From Siphonodentalium dalli (Eukaryota > Mollusca > Scaphopoda > Gadilida > Siphonodentaliidae), in NCBI GenBank assembly GCA_032622095.1, contig CP136069.1, forward strand, positions 87,688,958 through 87,752,957: a DNA stretch of 64,000 nucleotides, written 5' to 3'. Below are positions 1 through 11,943 of this stretch, piece after piece. Within the stretch, counting starts at the first letter, position 1. Every line of letters starts with the position of its first letter. Below the pieces are notes generated by a model, which was given only the letters and a program-made list of their open reading frames with translations, ran no database searches and was not told the origin of the DNA. The position numbers and the translations under genes were made by a program.

Positions 1-760
1 TATTCAGTATTCGAGCTATTCGTCGGTATCATGATAGCGGACACAAGTGTTGGGAGGTTATATAATTTACGTTTCGGTTTTGGTTTTAGTATGCAATCAC
101 TTAACATATAGCAATTACTGCCAAATTGAGTGTTAATTAGTCCCACAGGCACAACTAGTTACAGAGTAGCACGGGGCATCAATTTCCTTGATAAAAGGGA
201 AGATTATTGAAGAAGTTTTGGGTTGCTTCAACTACGATGTCTGTTTGAGTCACTCAATTGAATTGATCATATTAAATCACAACACGGAGGACGAACGGGA
301 AGAGTGAAGACATTGTGCAGCTGATCTCAATCTTCAAACTTTGTCGACTTACATAGTTTTTATAAACCCCACTGTAAAACAGTTTTATATATAGTATGTC
401 ATGGTGTGGTTCCAATTTGAATCCATGTTGCTTCGTGCAGTATTAACTATTAAGTTACGAAAGCACGCATTGCCACACAGCGTCACTTTTACGTTGTCAC
501 TTCCTTGTGTGCATTCAGAATTGATACACAGTGACTGCACGCGTGCTTTTGCCGGAAGAAAACTTCAAAGGATCGGAATTGATTGAAGGTCGCCGACACT
601 TCCAGGCAGTTCTAGAATTGCTACTAAGTATCTGATACTACCGCGTGTACCAATTAATGCTTGCATTGCACTCTACTATCGGTGACACGGGATTTAGTAT
701 TAGTTTTGCATCATTTAACCTAATATTTTGAGGATTATTCACGTTCACATTCAACTGACA
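1..760. other. No gene recognised
   Basis: AT-rich sequence downstream of the last visible exon. The 61-residue frame at 401-586 lacks any recognisable feature. Confidence 0.5.
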
Positions 761-761
761 A

Positions 762-850
762 CGGGATGCGGTTACGTCCGGTTCATTTTTTTCTAACCGG
801 TTACGTCGCTAACCGGATGCTAACCGGTTAACCGTCTAACCGTTTCAGCT
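762..850. mobile_element. Motif-rich transposon end (CCGGTTA repeats)
   Basis: CCGGTTA or TAACCGG occurs about seven times in 90 bp and the stretch ends CCGTTTCAGCTCTA. Its reverse complement (TAGAGCTGAAACGG) looks like an hAT terminal repeat. The other end was not found. Confidence 0.45.
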
Positions 851-1373
851 CTAGTATAATGAGTAAAATTAATGCTATAAATGAATAGCTTTTTTCATTT
901 TATTTACATTAAAGTTTATTCATGTGCTACATAACTGTCCATTTTCATCTGGAACCAGTAGCATTGGTACATGGCAATGTGATCGAATGTAAAAGGCGAA
1001 TTCCTGAGATTTGGTTCGTAATCTGAATTTCTGAGAAGCATCATGCCTATATCCACACTAACTACACCCTAAGCACTGCCCTAAGTGTCATACACACCTT
1101 AACAATGATGCTGAACACTTTGAGGCATTTATATTGAAGAAATGTTGTAAGAGGAAAAAATTGCGACCACTCAGGAAAAAAGTTACTTTTTCGCAGCTGA
1201 ACCACCCACCCACCCCGGCCTAATGTATGGAAAAAAGTGGATGACCCCCCCCCCCCCTGCTATATCCCCAATTTGGCAGATGACACATTGCATAATTGAG
1301 GTTCACAATGAACAATATTCACCATTTGGGAACTTCAATCTGAGTCTATGTCTCCATAGCAGATGAGGCCATG

Positions 1374-1465
1374 CAGAATAAGGTCCCAAGATGGTAAATT
1401 TGGTGATGCTAGCCCACTGTGTGAGATAGCGTCACTAAATTCACCCTCTGGGCACCTCATTCTGC
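1374..1465. repeat. Short foldback (GGTCCC...GGTGAATTT family)
   Basis: CAGAATAAGGTCCCAAGATG at one side mirrors CTCTGGGCACCTCATTCTG at the other. Better-preserved relatives are at 18690-19018. The three overlapping frames on both strands here are palindrome by-products. Confidence 0.65.
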
Positions 1466-1680
1466 TAATGAGAGGCACCATACACTCAGGCCTGACTTCA
1501 ACACACAATGCAACAGATTCATCTGAACACTCCTCAGACATTCTTCATCCCTAGTAAATGTATATTCAGGGCTGGCGCTTGACAAAAATTTTACAGGAAC
1601 AAGTAAAATATCAATATCACAAACGGTGAAGCAAAACAATATTGAATGGTCAATAGCACAACTAGTAATTCTTACTTATA

Positions 1681-1896
1681 CAGTAATGCCCAAAATAATA
1701 GACTCCTTAACCACAGCATAATTATTGGTAATTTTTCAGGATTTAGTCAAAAATAAGGCTTGTTGCCATTCATCGGAAAGCTCTCAGTGAGAGCTTTCCG
1801 ATGAATGGCAACAAGCCATATTTTTTCCAACCAAATCCTGGAAAATTACCCATAATTCTGCTGTGGTTAAGGAGTCGATTATTTAGGGCATTATTG
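1681..1896. mobile_element. Hairpin MITE, family A copy 1
   Basis: A 216-bp near-perfect palindrome with ends CAGTAATGCCC and GGGCATTATTG, flanked by TA on both sides (1679-1680, 1897-1898). Each arm carries CTCCTTAACCACAGC, a TCAGGATTTAGTC segment and TTGTTGCCATTCATCGGAAA. TA duplication and CAGT ends suggest a Tc1/mariner-pogo origin (inference). The family recurs about twelve times in the window. Confidence 0.85.
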
Positions 1897-2628
1897 TACA
1901 TGTATAGAACTTATATACCATCTTTAAAGACATATTATGGACTTGTTCGGGTGCTTGAAACTGATAAGTTAGTATTCAGGAGAAATGCCAACTAGAGGAA
2001 TGTAGTATTCAACTAACATCGCCGAAAATCACAAGCAAATTGACCATACCATGCCATAGAAAACATCATCTGAACTATGCTCCATTGTAAATATTTACAT
2101 CTCGATCGGGACGCAACTGTCATCGATAAACTAACAGAAATTATTTCGCCATTGAGAGTCATTCAACTCTCGTCCGGATAGGTTAACAATTATTTTGAGC
2201 ACCCACCCTCCCACCCAATATTTCTGCCTCAGTTTTGGGAGGAGGTACCACTTGTGCTAACGCTATACTTAGTGTGTTTAAGATCTAGATATGGGATCGT
2301 AGCCAGGATCCCATGTTTGGCACTTGGGTGGTACAAAAAAATGGGCTTCACCAATAACAAGAAAGCTGAAGGTCCATAAACAAGTTTTCGACTACCTGCT
2401 TCTTTATTGATTAATAAAAGGCAGTCATTAAGGCAAACCTGTCTTGTTATTAATGCAACCCAGTGGGATAAATAACTACTTTGAGCAAGATTATACTCCA
2501 TTTCTATTTAATCACCCTACCAGAGTAATGTTGTCAGAGATAGCAGGAATGAGCTACCAAGCCAGAAAAAAGTCAAATTGATTTACAGACCAAAAATATA
2601 ACAGTTCCATTTCAAAAGTTAGCATATA
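1897..2628. other. Intronic or downstream DNA, nothing recognised
   Basis: Between two hairpin MITEs. The 90-residue minus frame at 2229-2501 shows no domain and no splice support. Part of 2080-2180 (ACTAACAGAAATTATTTCGCC) recurs reversed near 34185. Confidence 0.5.
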
Positions 2629-2812
2629 CAGTAATGCTCTATATAATCGACTCCTTAACCACAGCAGAATTATGGGTAACTTTTCAGGATTTAGTTGGAA
2701 ATATGGCTGAGAGCTTTCCAATGAATGGCAACAAGCCATATTTCTGACTAAATCCTGAAAAGTTACCCATAATTCTGCTGTGGTTAAGGAGTCGATATTT
2801 AGAGCATTACGG
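2629..2812. mobile_element. Hairpin MITE, family A copy 2
   Basis: 184-bp palindrome with TA flanks and a shortened centre. It ends 29 bp from the splice donor of the last MAM exon. Confidence 0.85.
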
Positions 2813-2841
2813 TAAAATTCAGGACAAAAAACAATTCTTAC

Positions 2842-3156
2842 CTTTGCATTCTCCTTCTCTAATGGAAATATCATCAATAGCTATAGATGCCAAATAGTTT
2901 GGAGACCCTGATTTGTCAGCAAAAACAATGGTGAAGTTGTCGTTGACAGGTAAGCTAAGACAGCCATAGTTCCATTTGATGTTTTGGGTAGTCCAGAATA
3001 TTTTGTTATCTAACGTTGAGTTATCTGAGTCAACAACAGACACTTCAATCCTGTACTGAGACTCTCTAGCCTTGTAATAGAACTGGAGATATTTCTGCAC
3101 ACTAGAGCCATAGTTGTAAGTCAGTGGACGGTTATTATATATCTGGTAGTAATAAC
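2842..3156 (-). CDS. Exon 13 (last visible): MAM domain, C-terminal part
   Basis: This 315-bp exon is phase 1-1, with acceptor TATTTTATAG and donor AAAG|GTAAGA. It encodes YYYQIYNNRPLTYNYGSS, a central strand with LQFYYKARESQYRIEV, then YGCLSLPVNDNFTIVF and ASIAIDDISIREGEC. The two cysteines complete the four-cysteine MAM pattern begun in exon 12, and IAIDDI..REGEC is the family signature end. NST and NFT are possible N-glycosylation sites. A good donor follows, so the protein continues below position 1 or in an exon I could not recognise. A TA-type hairpin MITE ends 29 bp past the donor. Confidence 0.95.
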
Positions 3157-3333
3157 CTATAAAATATAATAAAAAGTGTAAATAACAGATGTACAATGAT
3201 TGAAATGAGGAAAAACGGCAACATCATATCAATTGTCAATCGATACTAAATAATTCATTTTCTATATTTTAGATCTAATTTCAGAGATTAATGTACATTT
3301 ACTCGATATTCTAATGATGTAGATTTGGTGATA

Positions 3334-3493
3334 CAAAATTGATATTCTGTTTTTCAGACATTTCTATCACAAATTTAGCTGGACACATTTCAACTTATAT
3401 TTGACATTTCCCACAAAATTGATATTCTGTTTTTCAGACATTTCTATCACAAATTTAGCTAGACACATTTCAACTTATATTTGACATTTCCCA
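3334..3493. repeat. 80-bp tandem duplication
   Basis: Two adjacent 80-bp copies starting CAAAATTGATATTCTG differ at a single base (GGACAC against AGACAC), so the duplication is recent. It lies in the intron between the two MAM exons. Confidence 0.9.
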
Positions 3494-4125
3494 TTGTTAT
3501 TTCTGATAATATTATAGTTTTTGTTTTGGTTTGTTTAAATTGTATGGTGGTTCTCATAAGAAATAACTCTTGTTTAGAAGAACACCTTGGTCATGGTTTC
3601 TGCATTTAAAAACTGGTTTCCAAATATTCAGTCCTCGAAATTGGTCATGGCAATAAGCAATGCCGTTGAAAATTCCGTGGCAACATGTGGAATCTAACAT
3701 GCCACAGCATTATTAAAGTTTGCTGTGGGACATTTTTCCTAATTTTGAACGATCAATATTCTTCTTCCTTTTTTTTTATAATTTATTAACTTTTTTGTTA
3801 CAATTTGTTCAAACATTTACATAAAGTGTATATAAATATATATTTTTAACAATTGAGTTGAGTCACAGCAGCCCAATCGAAGAGATGCGGAAAACGATAT
3901 ACATATAGCTCTCCGCGTCTACCCGAACAGGCAGCTGAAACACAAGATAAGTTACAAATTTTGAGGAAAGACACAATGTTCATATTACTGTTAATTTGGC
4001 TGGGGGATCAATATTCTTAACTAAAATTAAATGTATTCTACTTAAAAGAATTGCATTTGGATTTAAAATCAATGTAAAAATTAAGATTTTTTTTACACAG
4101 ACACTTAAAGAACAAGGGATCAATC

Positions 4126-4388
4126 TTAATCCTTCCACAACTAGAGCTTCTTGAAATTTTGCATTAACCCTGTGCCAATGTATTCTCTTATATATGTGAG
4201 TCTCCCATAGGGAGCTTCGCATGTATAAGATAACACATTGGCTTAACAATATTTACCTTGACCTTTTAAGCCAGTGCATTCTCTTACTAAAGCGAGGCTC
4301 CCTATGGGAGACTCGCACATATAAGAGAATGCACTGGCACAGGATCTTTAATGCTGCAACAGTGCAGCTCCGGTCATGAAAGCATTAA
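4126..4388. mobile_element. TTAA foldback, family B copy 1
   Basis: TTAA at both ends. The internal unit is a double palindrome built from TGCATTCTCTTATATATG and GCGAGGCTCCCTATGGGAG. TTAA with CCTTTCATGAC-like ends suggests a piggyBac-derived MITE. It lies 121 bp past the donor of MAM exon 12. Confidence 0.8.
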
Positions 4389-4509
4389 ATAAGCTCTTGA
4401 AATGACTGTAAGGAACTATTAAAAACACTTTTAGTAGAAAATTCCTAAACACAAACAGTTTCAATACAGATATCGATATCACAAAAATTACTGTGAAGAA
4501 TACATGTAC

Positions 4510-4629
4510 CTGTTCCAGTTGTGTGATCATTATTGGGCCATTGATAGGAGTAACTTCTCATTCTACCACCACCATAAGAAATTGATCCACATGAGTCATC
4601 CTGCTCGTATGTACAGTTGTCAATCGATT
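4510..4629 (-). CDS. Exon 12: MAM domain, N-terminal part
   Basis: This 120-bp exon is phase 1-1, with acceptor TTATTTTCAG and donor ACAG|GTACAT. It encodes SIDNCTYEQDDSCGSISYGG and ends WPNNDHTTGT. The pair of cysteines around an acidic stretch, and the closing 'DHT.GTG', are the standard opening of a MAM domain (C.FE...LCGW......DHT.G.G). It splices to the exon at 2842-3156 through a GGT glycine codon. NCT is a possible N-glycosylation sequon. The short spacing between DSCGS and WPNNDHT suggests a compact version of the usual first loop. Confidence 0.92.
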
Positions 4630-5774
4630 CTGAAAATAAAAATGAAAATATAAAAAAAAAAACACCCTAAACTCAAGCTGACATTGAGATGGTATTATAT
4701 GGAGTAGTTAACTGTATCAATCTTGTATAGCTTAATCAAACCCTTTCTTTACTAAATGGATTCTCCCACCCAGTTATTAAAGTGTATACTGTGAATGGCT
4801 TTAAATTCGTTGGTATCAATTTTCATGGTTCAGCTATTTATGACTTTTTCATGGGTTCGTAAATTTGTGGGTCCACCGGTAATAAATGTCAACTCTAAAC
4901 CCCAATAATAACAACCAAATCCAACTTATAGAAATGCAGACACCTGGATGAGTCATTGGAAATTGATCATCTGCACTGCAGGCATAATTGGCATGTCATG
5001 TGTCCAAGCTTTTGTTGCAGACTATAAGCTGGGTAAAAGTACTCGCTTCTCAAAATAAGCAATGCATGAATGGAGATTATTTACCAAAGTCAACATCTAT
5101 TAATCTGCACCATATAAAATACAACCCCAAACTGTCAACTGTAAAATGCAACTATGTCTTTTAAAAGCTGTTTAAAAAGTGGTAAGATTGATTTTCTGCC
5201 TCCTACAACTCCTGGATTACCTGACCCGAACCCTAGTTCGGATCATGATACTGCTCTACTTATACGCAAGTACTATAGCTAATGATTCAGTTGACACTGA
5301 ACTTGTCTCCAATTCCTGTCATCAATCTCGGAAAAGAAAACGTGGCGAGTACGTGACATACCATGAGCAAACACATGCGAAAATTGAGACATTCTATAGA
5401 CAGCAGTGTTGCCAGCGCATCTCGTAAATATTCTGCATTATTGAACTGGAAGGTTAGTGAAACAACTGAGTAGTATATATATCTGCGACCAGTATCGGAA
5501 ACTAAAAAAGAGCGGTGTGTGTGAACCCATAACATTGCAGCCAAAGTCACCACATGGAAACCCGCTCATGCTCGGTAATTTAATATTAACCATTTCTGTA
5601 CTATTTTAAGCATCATTGACAAGTAGTTACATGTATCCCATAGGAAATTTACATTCAACCATAGGTTGTTTTTTGAACTTATTATCTAAACATTTCCCTC
5701 AGTAAATAGGACGCCCTCTGTACTTTTATTTATCTATCGTCTACTTATATTACTTGTACTTCCCTGCAAATTAA
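4630..5774. other. Intron 11-12, proximal part
   Basis: Holds worn pieces of the TTAACCCTTTC foldback family (4735-4795, 5600-5770). The opposite-strand frames near 5180-5550 show no recognisable protein. Confidence 0.5.
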
Positions 5775-6235
5775 CTAGCGGTTTGACTATCCCAATGGGA
5801 CTATAAGAATACTCCCCCATGTTTTTAAAACACTAAGATGTTTCACATGTCAGTAAACATTTAGTTATAATAATAAAATAACAGATTCCCATTAGCAGGT
5901 GAACAACCCTAACCCCTAACCCTATTGACCGAAAAACGTAGGAATAAAAGCTCGAACAAAATTACGCATGTCAGACAGACGTCATAATCGCAGGTGCACA
6001 GGTACGAAATATCTCGGCCAAGTTTCAAAAACATTGACTTAAAAATGTAGGAATAAAAGCTTGGACATTATGCAAAAAAATTCTGTCCAAAAAGGGCGAT
6101 AACTCCACCAAAAAAAGTCTGACAGACATCATAATCGCAGGTGCACATGTTCCCATGGTAGTTGATGTCTGAGCCAAGTTTCATGGAAAATAATACTTCG
6201 TTGTGGGCGGTATAAATAGATTCTACAACGAGTCC
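5775..6235. repeat. Interspersed repeat N, copy 1
   Basis: Shares long stretches with 41190-41622, for example TTTCACATGTCAGTAAACAT and GACGTCATAATCGCAGGTGC. It is a non-coding, mollusc-like interspersed repeat. A relative in the other orientation is at 15755-15950. Confidence 0.7.
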
Positions 6236-6495
6236 CCAGTTAGGGAGCTTGTCCAATTCCGACGGAGTTTCCGTTGGAATCGGTGTTTCCGATGGATATT
6301 TCCGATCTCCGATACCGATGGCAATCGGAGTTTTTGCATCGGTATAAAACTCTGATTCCGTCGGAGATTTTTCGCGGTGTCGTCGGTAAAATCATCCGAT
6401 TCAATCAGAGTTTTATATCGGAGTTCCCGTTCTTCAAGTGCGGTATGTTTTGGAAAACTCCGATCCCGTGAATTTTCGTGGGAGCTTTTAATAAA
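6233..6495. mobile_element. TCCGAT/ATCGGA motif-rich element, copy 1
   Basis: Starts TTAGGGAGCTTGTCCAATTC and is packed with TCCGAT, TCGGAG and CGTCGG on both strands. The three overlapping open frames on opposite strands are effects of the motif. Relative at 15258-15585. Confidence 0.6.
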
Positions 6496-7998
6496 TGGTC
6501 GTTTCGGTTCTTCGTGTATATTGTTTATATACCAGACACAACAGAGAAAGACATGTAACACGTTACGTCCATTCTAAACGACTCGGCAATTTCCGCTTCG
6601 CTCAGGAAATAACCTCCACATAAATAGAAACCATATTCGCGCAATGCTAAAATAGGCCTATATGCGTGCAGGATTTGAACCGGTGGAATATGATCTCTAC
6701 TGGTAAACATATTATTAGGTGCATACAAGATTTGAAATACACTGGGTTTACGGTATTCTCAGAATCCGACGATGTTGCAAATATAGCACGAGCATGCTTC
6801 CGAGTTCGTATGATATTCAGAGCTGTGTCACATTTAGGACAGCCTACTGTAAACCCATTGATTTGTGTCCACATCAAAACGTTGGTTTGAAATGAAATGA
6901 AAAATTTGATATGTTAGGTTGCATGGGTGGAGGTCAGGTTACTAGGTTTTCAGATCTTTGCAACTTTCGATGAGGAATAATCAACAATAAGACATTTCGT
7001 ACACGCAAATAAACACTTGAGTAATAGCGAGAATTATGCATGCTGGGAATGAAAGTATCCAAACAAAGCCATGTGCTTTACGGCCGCATGCGTTTACTAT
7101 GGGGGATTTAGGGTGGGTCTATAAAACTAAACTAATTATAACTTTGTTATCTGTCATAGTTTACGCGTGAAATTTTAAACATATATCAGGGACATAATAA
7201 TTATATACCCTTTCCAGAATGTTCAAAAATATTTCCAGTTGCTAGTCATATTTTTATTGATTTTATGCGACGAAATAATCCGAAAATTCAGAAATGGTTT
7301 GAAATTCCAAGTTAGACACCCCAATGAAGACCCTCCAACCACTTCCCTGTTGACATGTCGCTTTTGAGTGCCGTGTGTATGCTACAGTGTGTCTCTCAAA
7401 ACGACTCAGAATAGGAATTAGGAAAAAACAAAATACCGTTAAACATTTTGGCTTGATCGACCGCTCAGCTAATCAAAAAGAATCATTCCATTGCGTTCAA
7501 CATTACTGGGTTTACGGCAGTCGTTGGACTGGATGCGCGCGCAAGCGATATGGCTGGTTAACCCCAGTTCTGCTGTCAGTGTGAATATTCTGGATAAGTA
7601 TGTTTGCATTGTTTGTAAAAGATAAATTAAATAACTCAACTATATCTAATATATTTTTCACCCCGCCCCATAAAATTTCTCCAACTCTTGCAAACTTTTA
7701 GATATAGAAAAAGAATAGGCCTACTGTTATACCGTAGATCATGCCACGAAACTCGAATTTGGCTAACGCCCGTAGATGTTCCAAATTCCACCAGTACCAA
7801 ACCTGGAAGTTACCTATATATACTTGTTCCTCAATAATCAACATCACATTAGTTTAAACATATTTTATTTTGACCATTATTGTAAATATAATTGCTCGAA
7901 TCAACAAACAAACGTGCTATATTTTAATATGATCATTCAATACACTGTATCCACAGATAGTTTTATCAGAATAGTTTTACTATTATCGTTTTATATAC

Positions 7999-8675
7999 CA
8001 GGGTTTCCGCTAGGGGTAGGGGAATGGGGCCGGTAGCCATCAAGGGGAAAAATCCAGGTAAAAGTAGCCTGTTTTACTTTTAGCACTGGTTGAACTACTT
8101 TCGTTATATCGGCCAATAGAATCGTGTGAGAGTGGAAACGGCAGATTGTTTTGTTCCATTTCTGCCCAATTGCCAAGCTATCAAACCTTATACATCAAAC
8201 ATGTACCTGTAACTTTAAAACTAGTAAATTTATTAGATATATATTAATTTACGAAGTACATGTACAGAAAACCAGTAATTTTAATCCCGAGTTAAACGTG
8301 CTCGTTAATGTTAAAAGACTCACTGTGGAAGACACAGCAGATGTTTCGGATGCATAACGTAATCGGAATATATTAAGGCTGATTACATACAACCGCAACG
8401 TAACTAACCGACCTCAAAGGCATAGCTCCTAGCGATGTCAGTTCTGATCACTTCCTGTTTCAATTTAACAACGCGTTTAGAGTGTACACTCACAAGATAT
8501 AAAATAAATTCACCTTTTAAAATTCCTTCGTACTATTCCACAAAATTCAGAAGTTTTAAACATCTTTATACCTTTATAGACATGCAGTATGTCCTGGGGT
8601 ATGGCAGGAGGGGAAAACTTGGCGAGGGGAACGGGGCCGTCAAGGGGACCCCGTGCCGGTATAGCGGAAACCCTG
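7999..8675. mobile_element. hAT-like MITE (CAGGGTTTCCGCTA ends)
   Basis: CAGGGTTTCCGCTA at the left and TAGCGGAAACCCTG at the right are perfect 12- to 14-bp inverted repeats. TATATAC is repeated directly at both flanks (7992-7998, 8676-8682), close to the 8-bp duplication of hAT elements. No transposase frame is visible. Confidence 0.75.
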
Positions 8676-8764
8676 TATATACCCAATATACTGGGGTGCT
8701 TCTCACCTAAATGAGGGATTACCATAATAAGCAATTAGCTACCACGCTGGACAAAACAAGTGTC

Positions 8765-8965
8765 CACTTAACCGCGGTGCGGTTAATTTGTGTTTCCACC
8801 GCGGCCGAGCTGCAACAACACCGCGGCCACACCGGCTAACTGCAGTTGGTCCGCGGTTTAATTGCCGTTCGGCCGCGGTGTAGGCCTATACTTGCCGTCC
8901 GGCCGCGGTATACTTGCCGTTCGACCGCGGTATACTTGCGGTATACTTGCCTTTCGGCCGCCGTT
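8765..8965. repeat. CCGCGGT/GGCCGCGG motif cluster
   Basis: About ten copies of an ACCGCGG-type motif in 200 bp, in a GC-rich island against AT-rich surroundings, including TATACTTGCCGTTCGACCGC-like tandem units. Probably the end of a motif-saturated transposon; no partner end was identified. Confidence 0.55.
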
Positions 8966-9314
8966 TTTAGAATGATGTTGAAAAACACAAAGAGTGCACT
9001 ATAAATGTGGTTTGATTGAGCACATTGTTTAGCCAGACGATCTATTCAGTGTGTTGGAGATCTGTTACGTCAGGCGACAAGGTGTGATAATCTTATAAGT
9101 ATATAGTCGACGTCCTACAGGTATACTAAATTTAATTACACTAATTTAAACTATAATTATTTGGTTTGAAATTACATTGACAACATCCGTCCATGTGGGC
9201 CTCCTTTTGGAATTTACTGCCGGCCAGAATTTTCTTCACAATAAAAAATAAAGAGCGTTTGTGCGTGGTAAGGTATGTTTCGCCCGCGAACATTTTATGA
9301 ACCCAAGGGGCTTG

Positions 9315-9600
9315 TTACGTGAGCCGGGATAACTCGACGAGCCGGGACAACTCAGCTAGCCGAGTCAACTCGGTCTGCCAGGACAACTCGGTCGCGCTGT
9401 TAAATAAGTCGAGACAACTCGGTCAACCGGGACTACTCGGTTGACGTGCACAAAACTAGCTGTCAATCACCGAGTCACGGCGTAATGTGGGTGGTCATTA
9501 GACGCCACTCACATGACGCGAACATTCTATTGGCTGACGTCATGAAAGTCACAACGAATCGTGTAACGTTCCATGTCTAGCCGGGATGACTCGCTGTTAG
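9315..9600. repeat. ACTCGG/CCGGGA motif cluster
   Basis: GAGCCGGGATAACTCGACGA is followed by many variants of GGACAACTCGGTC, and a related GCCGGGATGACTCG recurs at 9580. Same style as the other motif-saturated ends in the window. Confidence 0.55.
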
Positions 9601-9664
9601 CATAGAATAAAAATCCTTCCTTCATCTATGCTGTTACATGGACCGGTCAAGTTGTTCCGGCTAA

Positions 9665-10617
9665 CAGAGTTATTCAATTCAATTCAATTAAGTTTATTCT
9701 GGTCGTCAATTATAGACATTACAGCTGATTACAGAAGAGTTGTATACATATATACAATATATATGATTTCGGGAGTTAAAGGGGTACTGTACGCCATTTT
9801 CATTAAATTTCCGGTGACAACAACGATCTAATATCGATAATATATAGAAACATAAGTAATTTGAGTCGAAGATGTATTCTGTAAATGCTCAGGTTAACTT
9901 GAATAGGCTATCTTAAAATTTAATAATTTAAAAGTTAATAATTTGATATAAATTTAATTTATGACTGGAGCCATAAAATGGCGTCAATTAAATTACGAAT
10001 TTCCGTAATCAAACAAAGTAATTGAGGGATACTGGATTGTTAAACCGATCGCACACACGATCGCTTAAAATATTATGATGATACGAGGAGAACACTCAAG
10101 CCACTCACTGACTAGCGACGATCCAATAACTTAAATGATTATATGGGATTAGTATGCCTATAATATAACTTTTATTTGATTCATTTGGTTGAAAACTGTA
10201 CAAAAATTACTCGACAACGACAATTTGTATTTTTGCATTCCGGTAAATTTGTCATCCGTAACACTACTTCGTACTCAACAGACTTTCAAATAATGAAAAA
10301 ATTGTTACCTTATTCTCCGACTCGGAGACTATAGAAACCAACAACAACATTTGGCGTACAGTACCCCTTTAAATAGAGCGGTTAATTTATAAGTGTTTGG
10401 TCTCTGATAGAAGTAGGGTTTCAGATATTTTATTCTTAGTTTGCTGAGTTCTCTACAATTCAGTACCATGTGGTATTCATCGCCGATTTCGAGATTACAG
10501 AGAGTGCATATTCTGTCCGAATAATCCGTATTCGTCCAAGCGCCGAGTTCTTTTGGGAGTTTGTGGTTTCTAGTGCGGAAAGCTAAATTATTGTGAACTG
10601 CTCTGTTTTCATCAGGG
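9665..10617 (-). pseudogene. LINE ORF2 C-terminal fragment, split by a TTAA MITE
   Basis: On the minus strand 10617-10373 reads NLAFRTRNHKLPKELGAW, then ICTLCNLEIGDEYHMVLNC, then LRIKYLKPYFYQRPNTYK. This is the C-x2-C-(x8)-H-(x4)-C zinc knuckle and 'YY.RPN' tail found at the end of many LINE reverse transcriptases. A foldback element at 9776-10372 interrupts it. The continuation (9775-9665) holds a stop and an AATTGAATTGAATTGAAT tail. It is 5'-truncated and non-functional. Confidence 0.75.
9776..10372. mobile_element. TTAA-flanked MITE (AGGGGTACTGTACG ends)
   Basis: The ends are TTAA-AGGGGTACTGTACGCCA and its inverted match TGGCGTACAGTACCCCT-TTAA, so TTAA is the target duplication, as in piggyBac-type insertions. 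No coding frame is recognised. A second copy in the opposite orientation is at 25758-26318. It inserted into the LINE fragment around it. Confidence 0.75.
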
Positions 10618-11943
10618 GATATCAGTGGGGATATAGGTAATTCTCTCGTTCAAATTTGACTTTATAATCCTGCAAAATGCGTATCTGCTTGTACAGCGTA
10701 AACCGGAACCACCCAGTGCCCGGTGTATTATGGGAATTGGTGAAATCGAGCATTGTTGACCACGTACATTCTTGAATGTATGTTCAAATCTTTTCAATAG
10801 TTACTATAAAGACAAAGTCGCTGGGCATCGTGCCAGTGGACTTTTGATTAAACTTGAAAGAGAATATCGCCGAGAAAGTGACATACAATCATGTTCACTC
10901 AAACAACGGTATACGATGTAGCAAACCATGTTCATTGCTACACATTCCTCGTGCCCAATTTCTGAATAATTAATGCTGACGTAATTCGCGTGCACCTGGC
11001 ATTTGAGAGATACAGATGCGCGCAAAAATAACGGCGATTAACAAGTTCCCAGTCATGTGTTTTATTCACTTTCTTTTTTTTGTGGCAATGTTCGTAAGAT
11101 TACTACAGTAAATGGGCATATGTAATAGGTTTACCTCCTCTTAATGATATAAATATATGATATAGGTCATCAACTGACCACATTGGTAGGCCTAATCTTT
11201 ATTGGCTTGTCAAAGTTACCCAAGTGTGTCAGTGTATGACCTGCTTATACTGAGATTTGTACTCAATTTCAACCCATGCCGTTTCTGACGGAATTATTAA
11301 TTGAAGGTCACATTAATTTTCGCAGTTGAATTCACACAACATGTCCAGAAAAACAGTGGTCGGATTAATTTGAATGGACATGTCTTCCAATGCAAATCGC
11401 CTGAGTAAACGTTACAGTTGCAAATATAGTTGGGTGTGACTTAATAATGCAGTATTGGGAACAATACGTATTTATCTGGCTGAAGATACATAATAGAATG
11501 TTGGTCTATTTTTCAATTTAAAAAAAATCAAGTGTAGCCGTATTAAAGAAAACAACATTCATTTACAGTACTTATAACTAGTAGCCCATATATGCACGTG
11601 TACACTTGTATGTTAAATATGACTGCTTCGCGTATAACCTTTGCACTGGAGATTTGTATCGAAATTTCCTGCGCTCTTTAGTTTTTACCATCCATCAGGA
11701 TTCATGAAAACACTACGGAACGCTCTTTATTGAATTGTTAGGAGTAAAGCCGAATTAAAGCCGGGACCCAATGTATCTAAAATGCAATATGAAAAAAGTG
11801 TTTCGGAAGATAAAAAATATGTCATTCTATGGCGATAACTAGATTCGAAAATTGGCAGTATTATATGCTATTACGACTGTATTAGGTTCCCCTACTTGCG
11901 AAAAGGTGGGGGGGTCCACAATAGGCAACACATATCATATACT
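10618..11943. other. Intronic DNA, nothing recognised
   Basis: Short minus frames at 10612-11025 have no features. 11408-11480 is related to the dispersed repeat at 14320-15160. Confidence 0.45.

Noticed and set aside
5179-5553. Opposite-strand frames of 82 and 88 residues
   Set aside because: No domain, no splice context, and they overlap each other antisense.
5908-5930. Telomere-like CCCTAACCCCTAACCCT
   Set aside because: Only two to three units, within an interspersed repeat that lacks it in the other copies.
6660-6700. Possible tRNA B-box (GGTTCAAATCC on the minus strand)
   Set aside because: No matching A-box, acceptor stem or cloverleaf around it.
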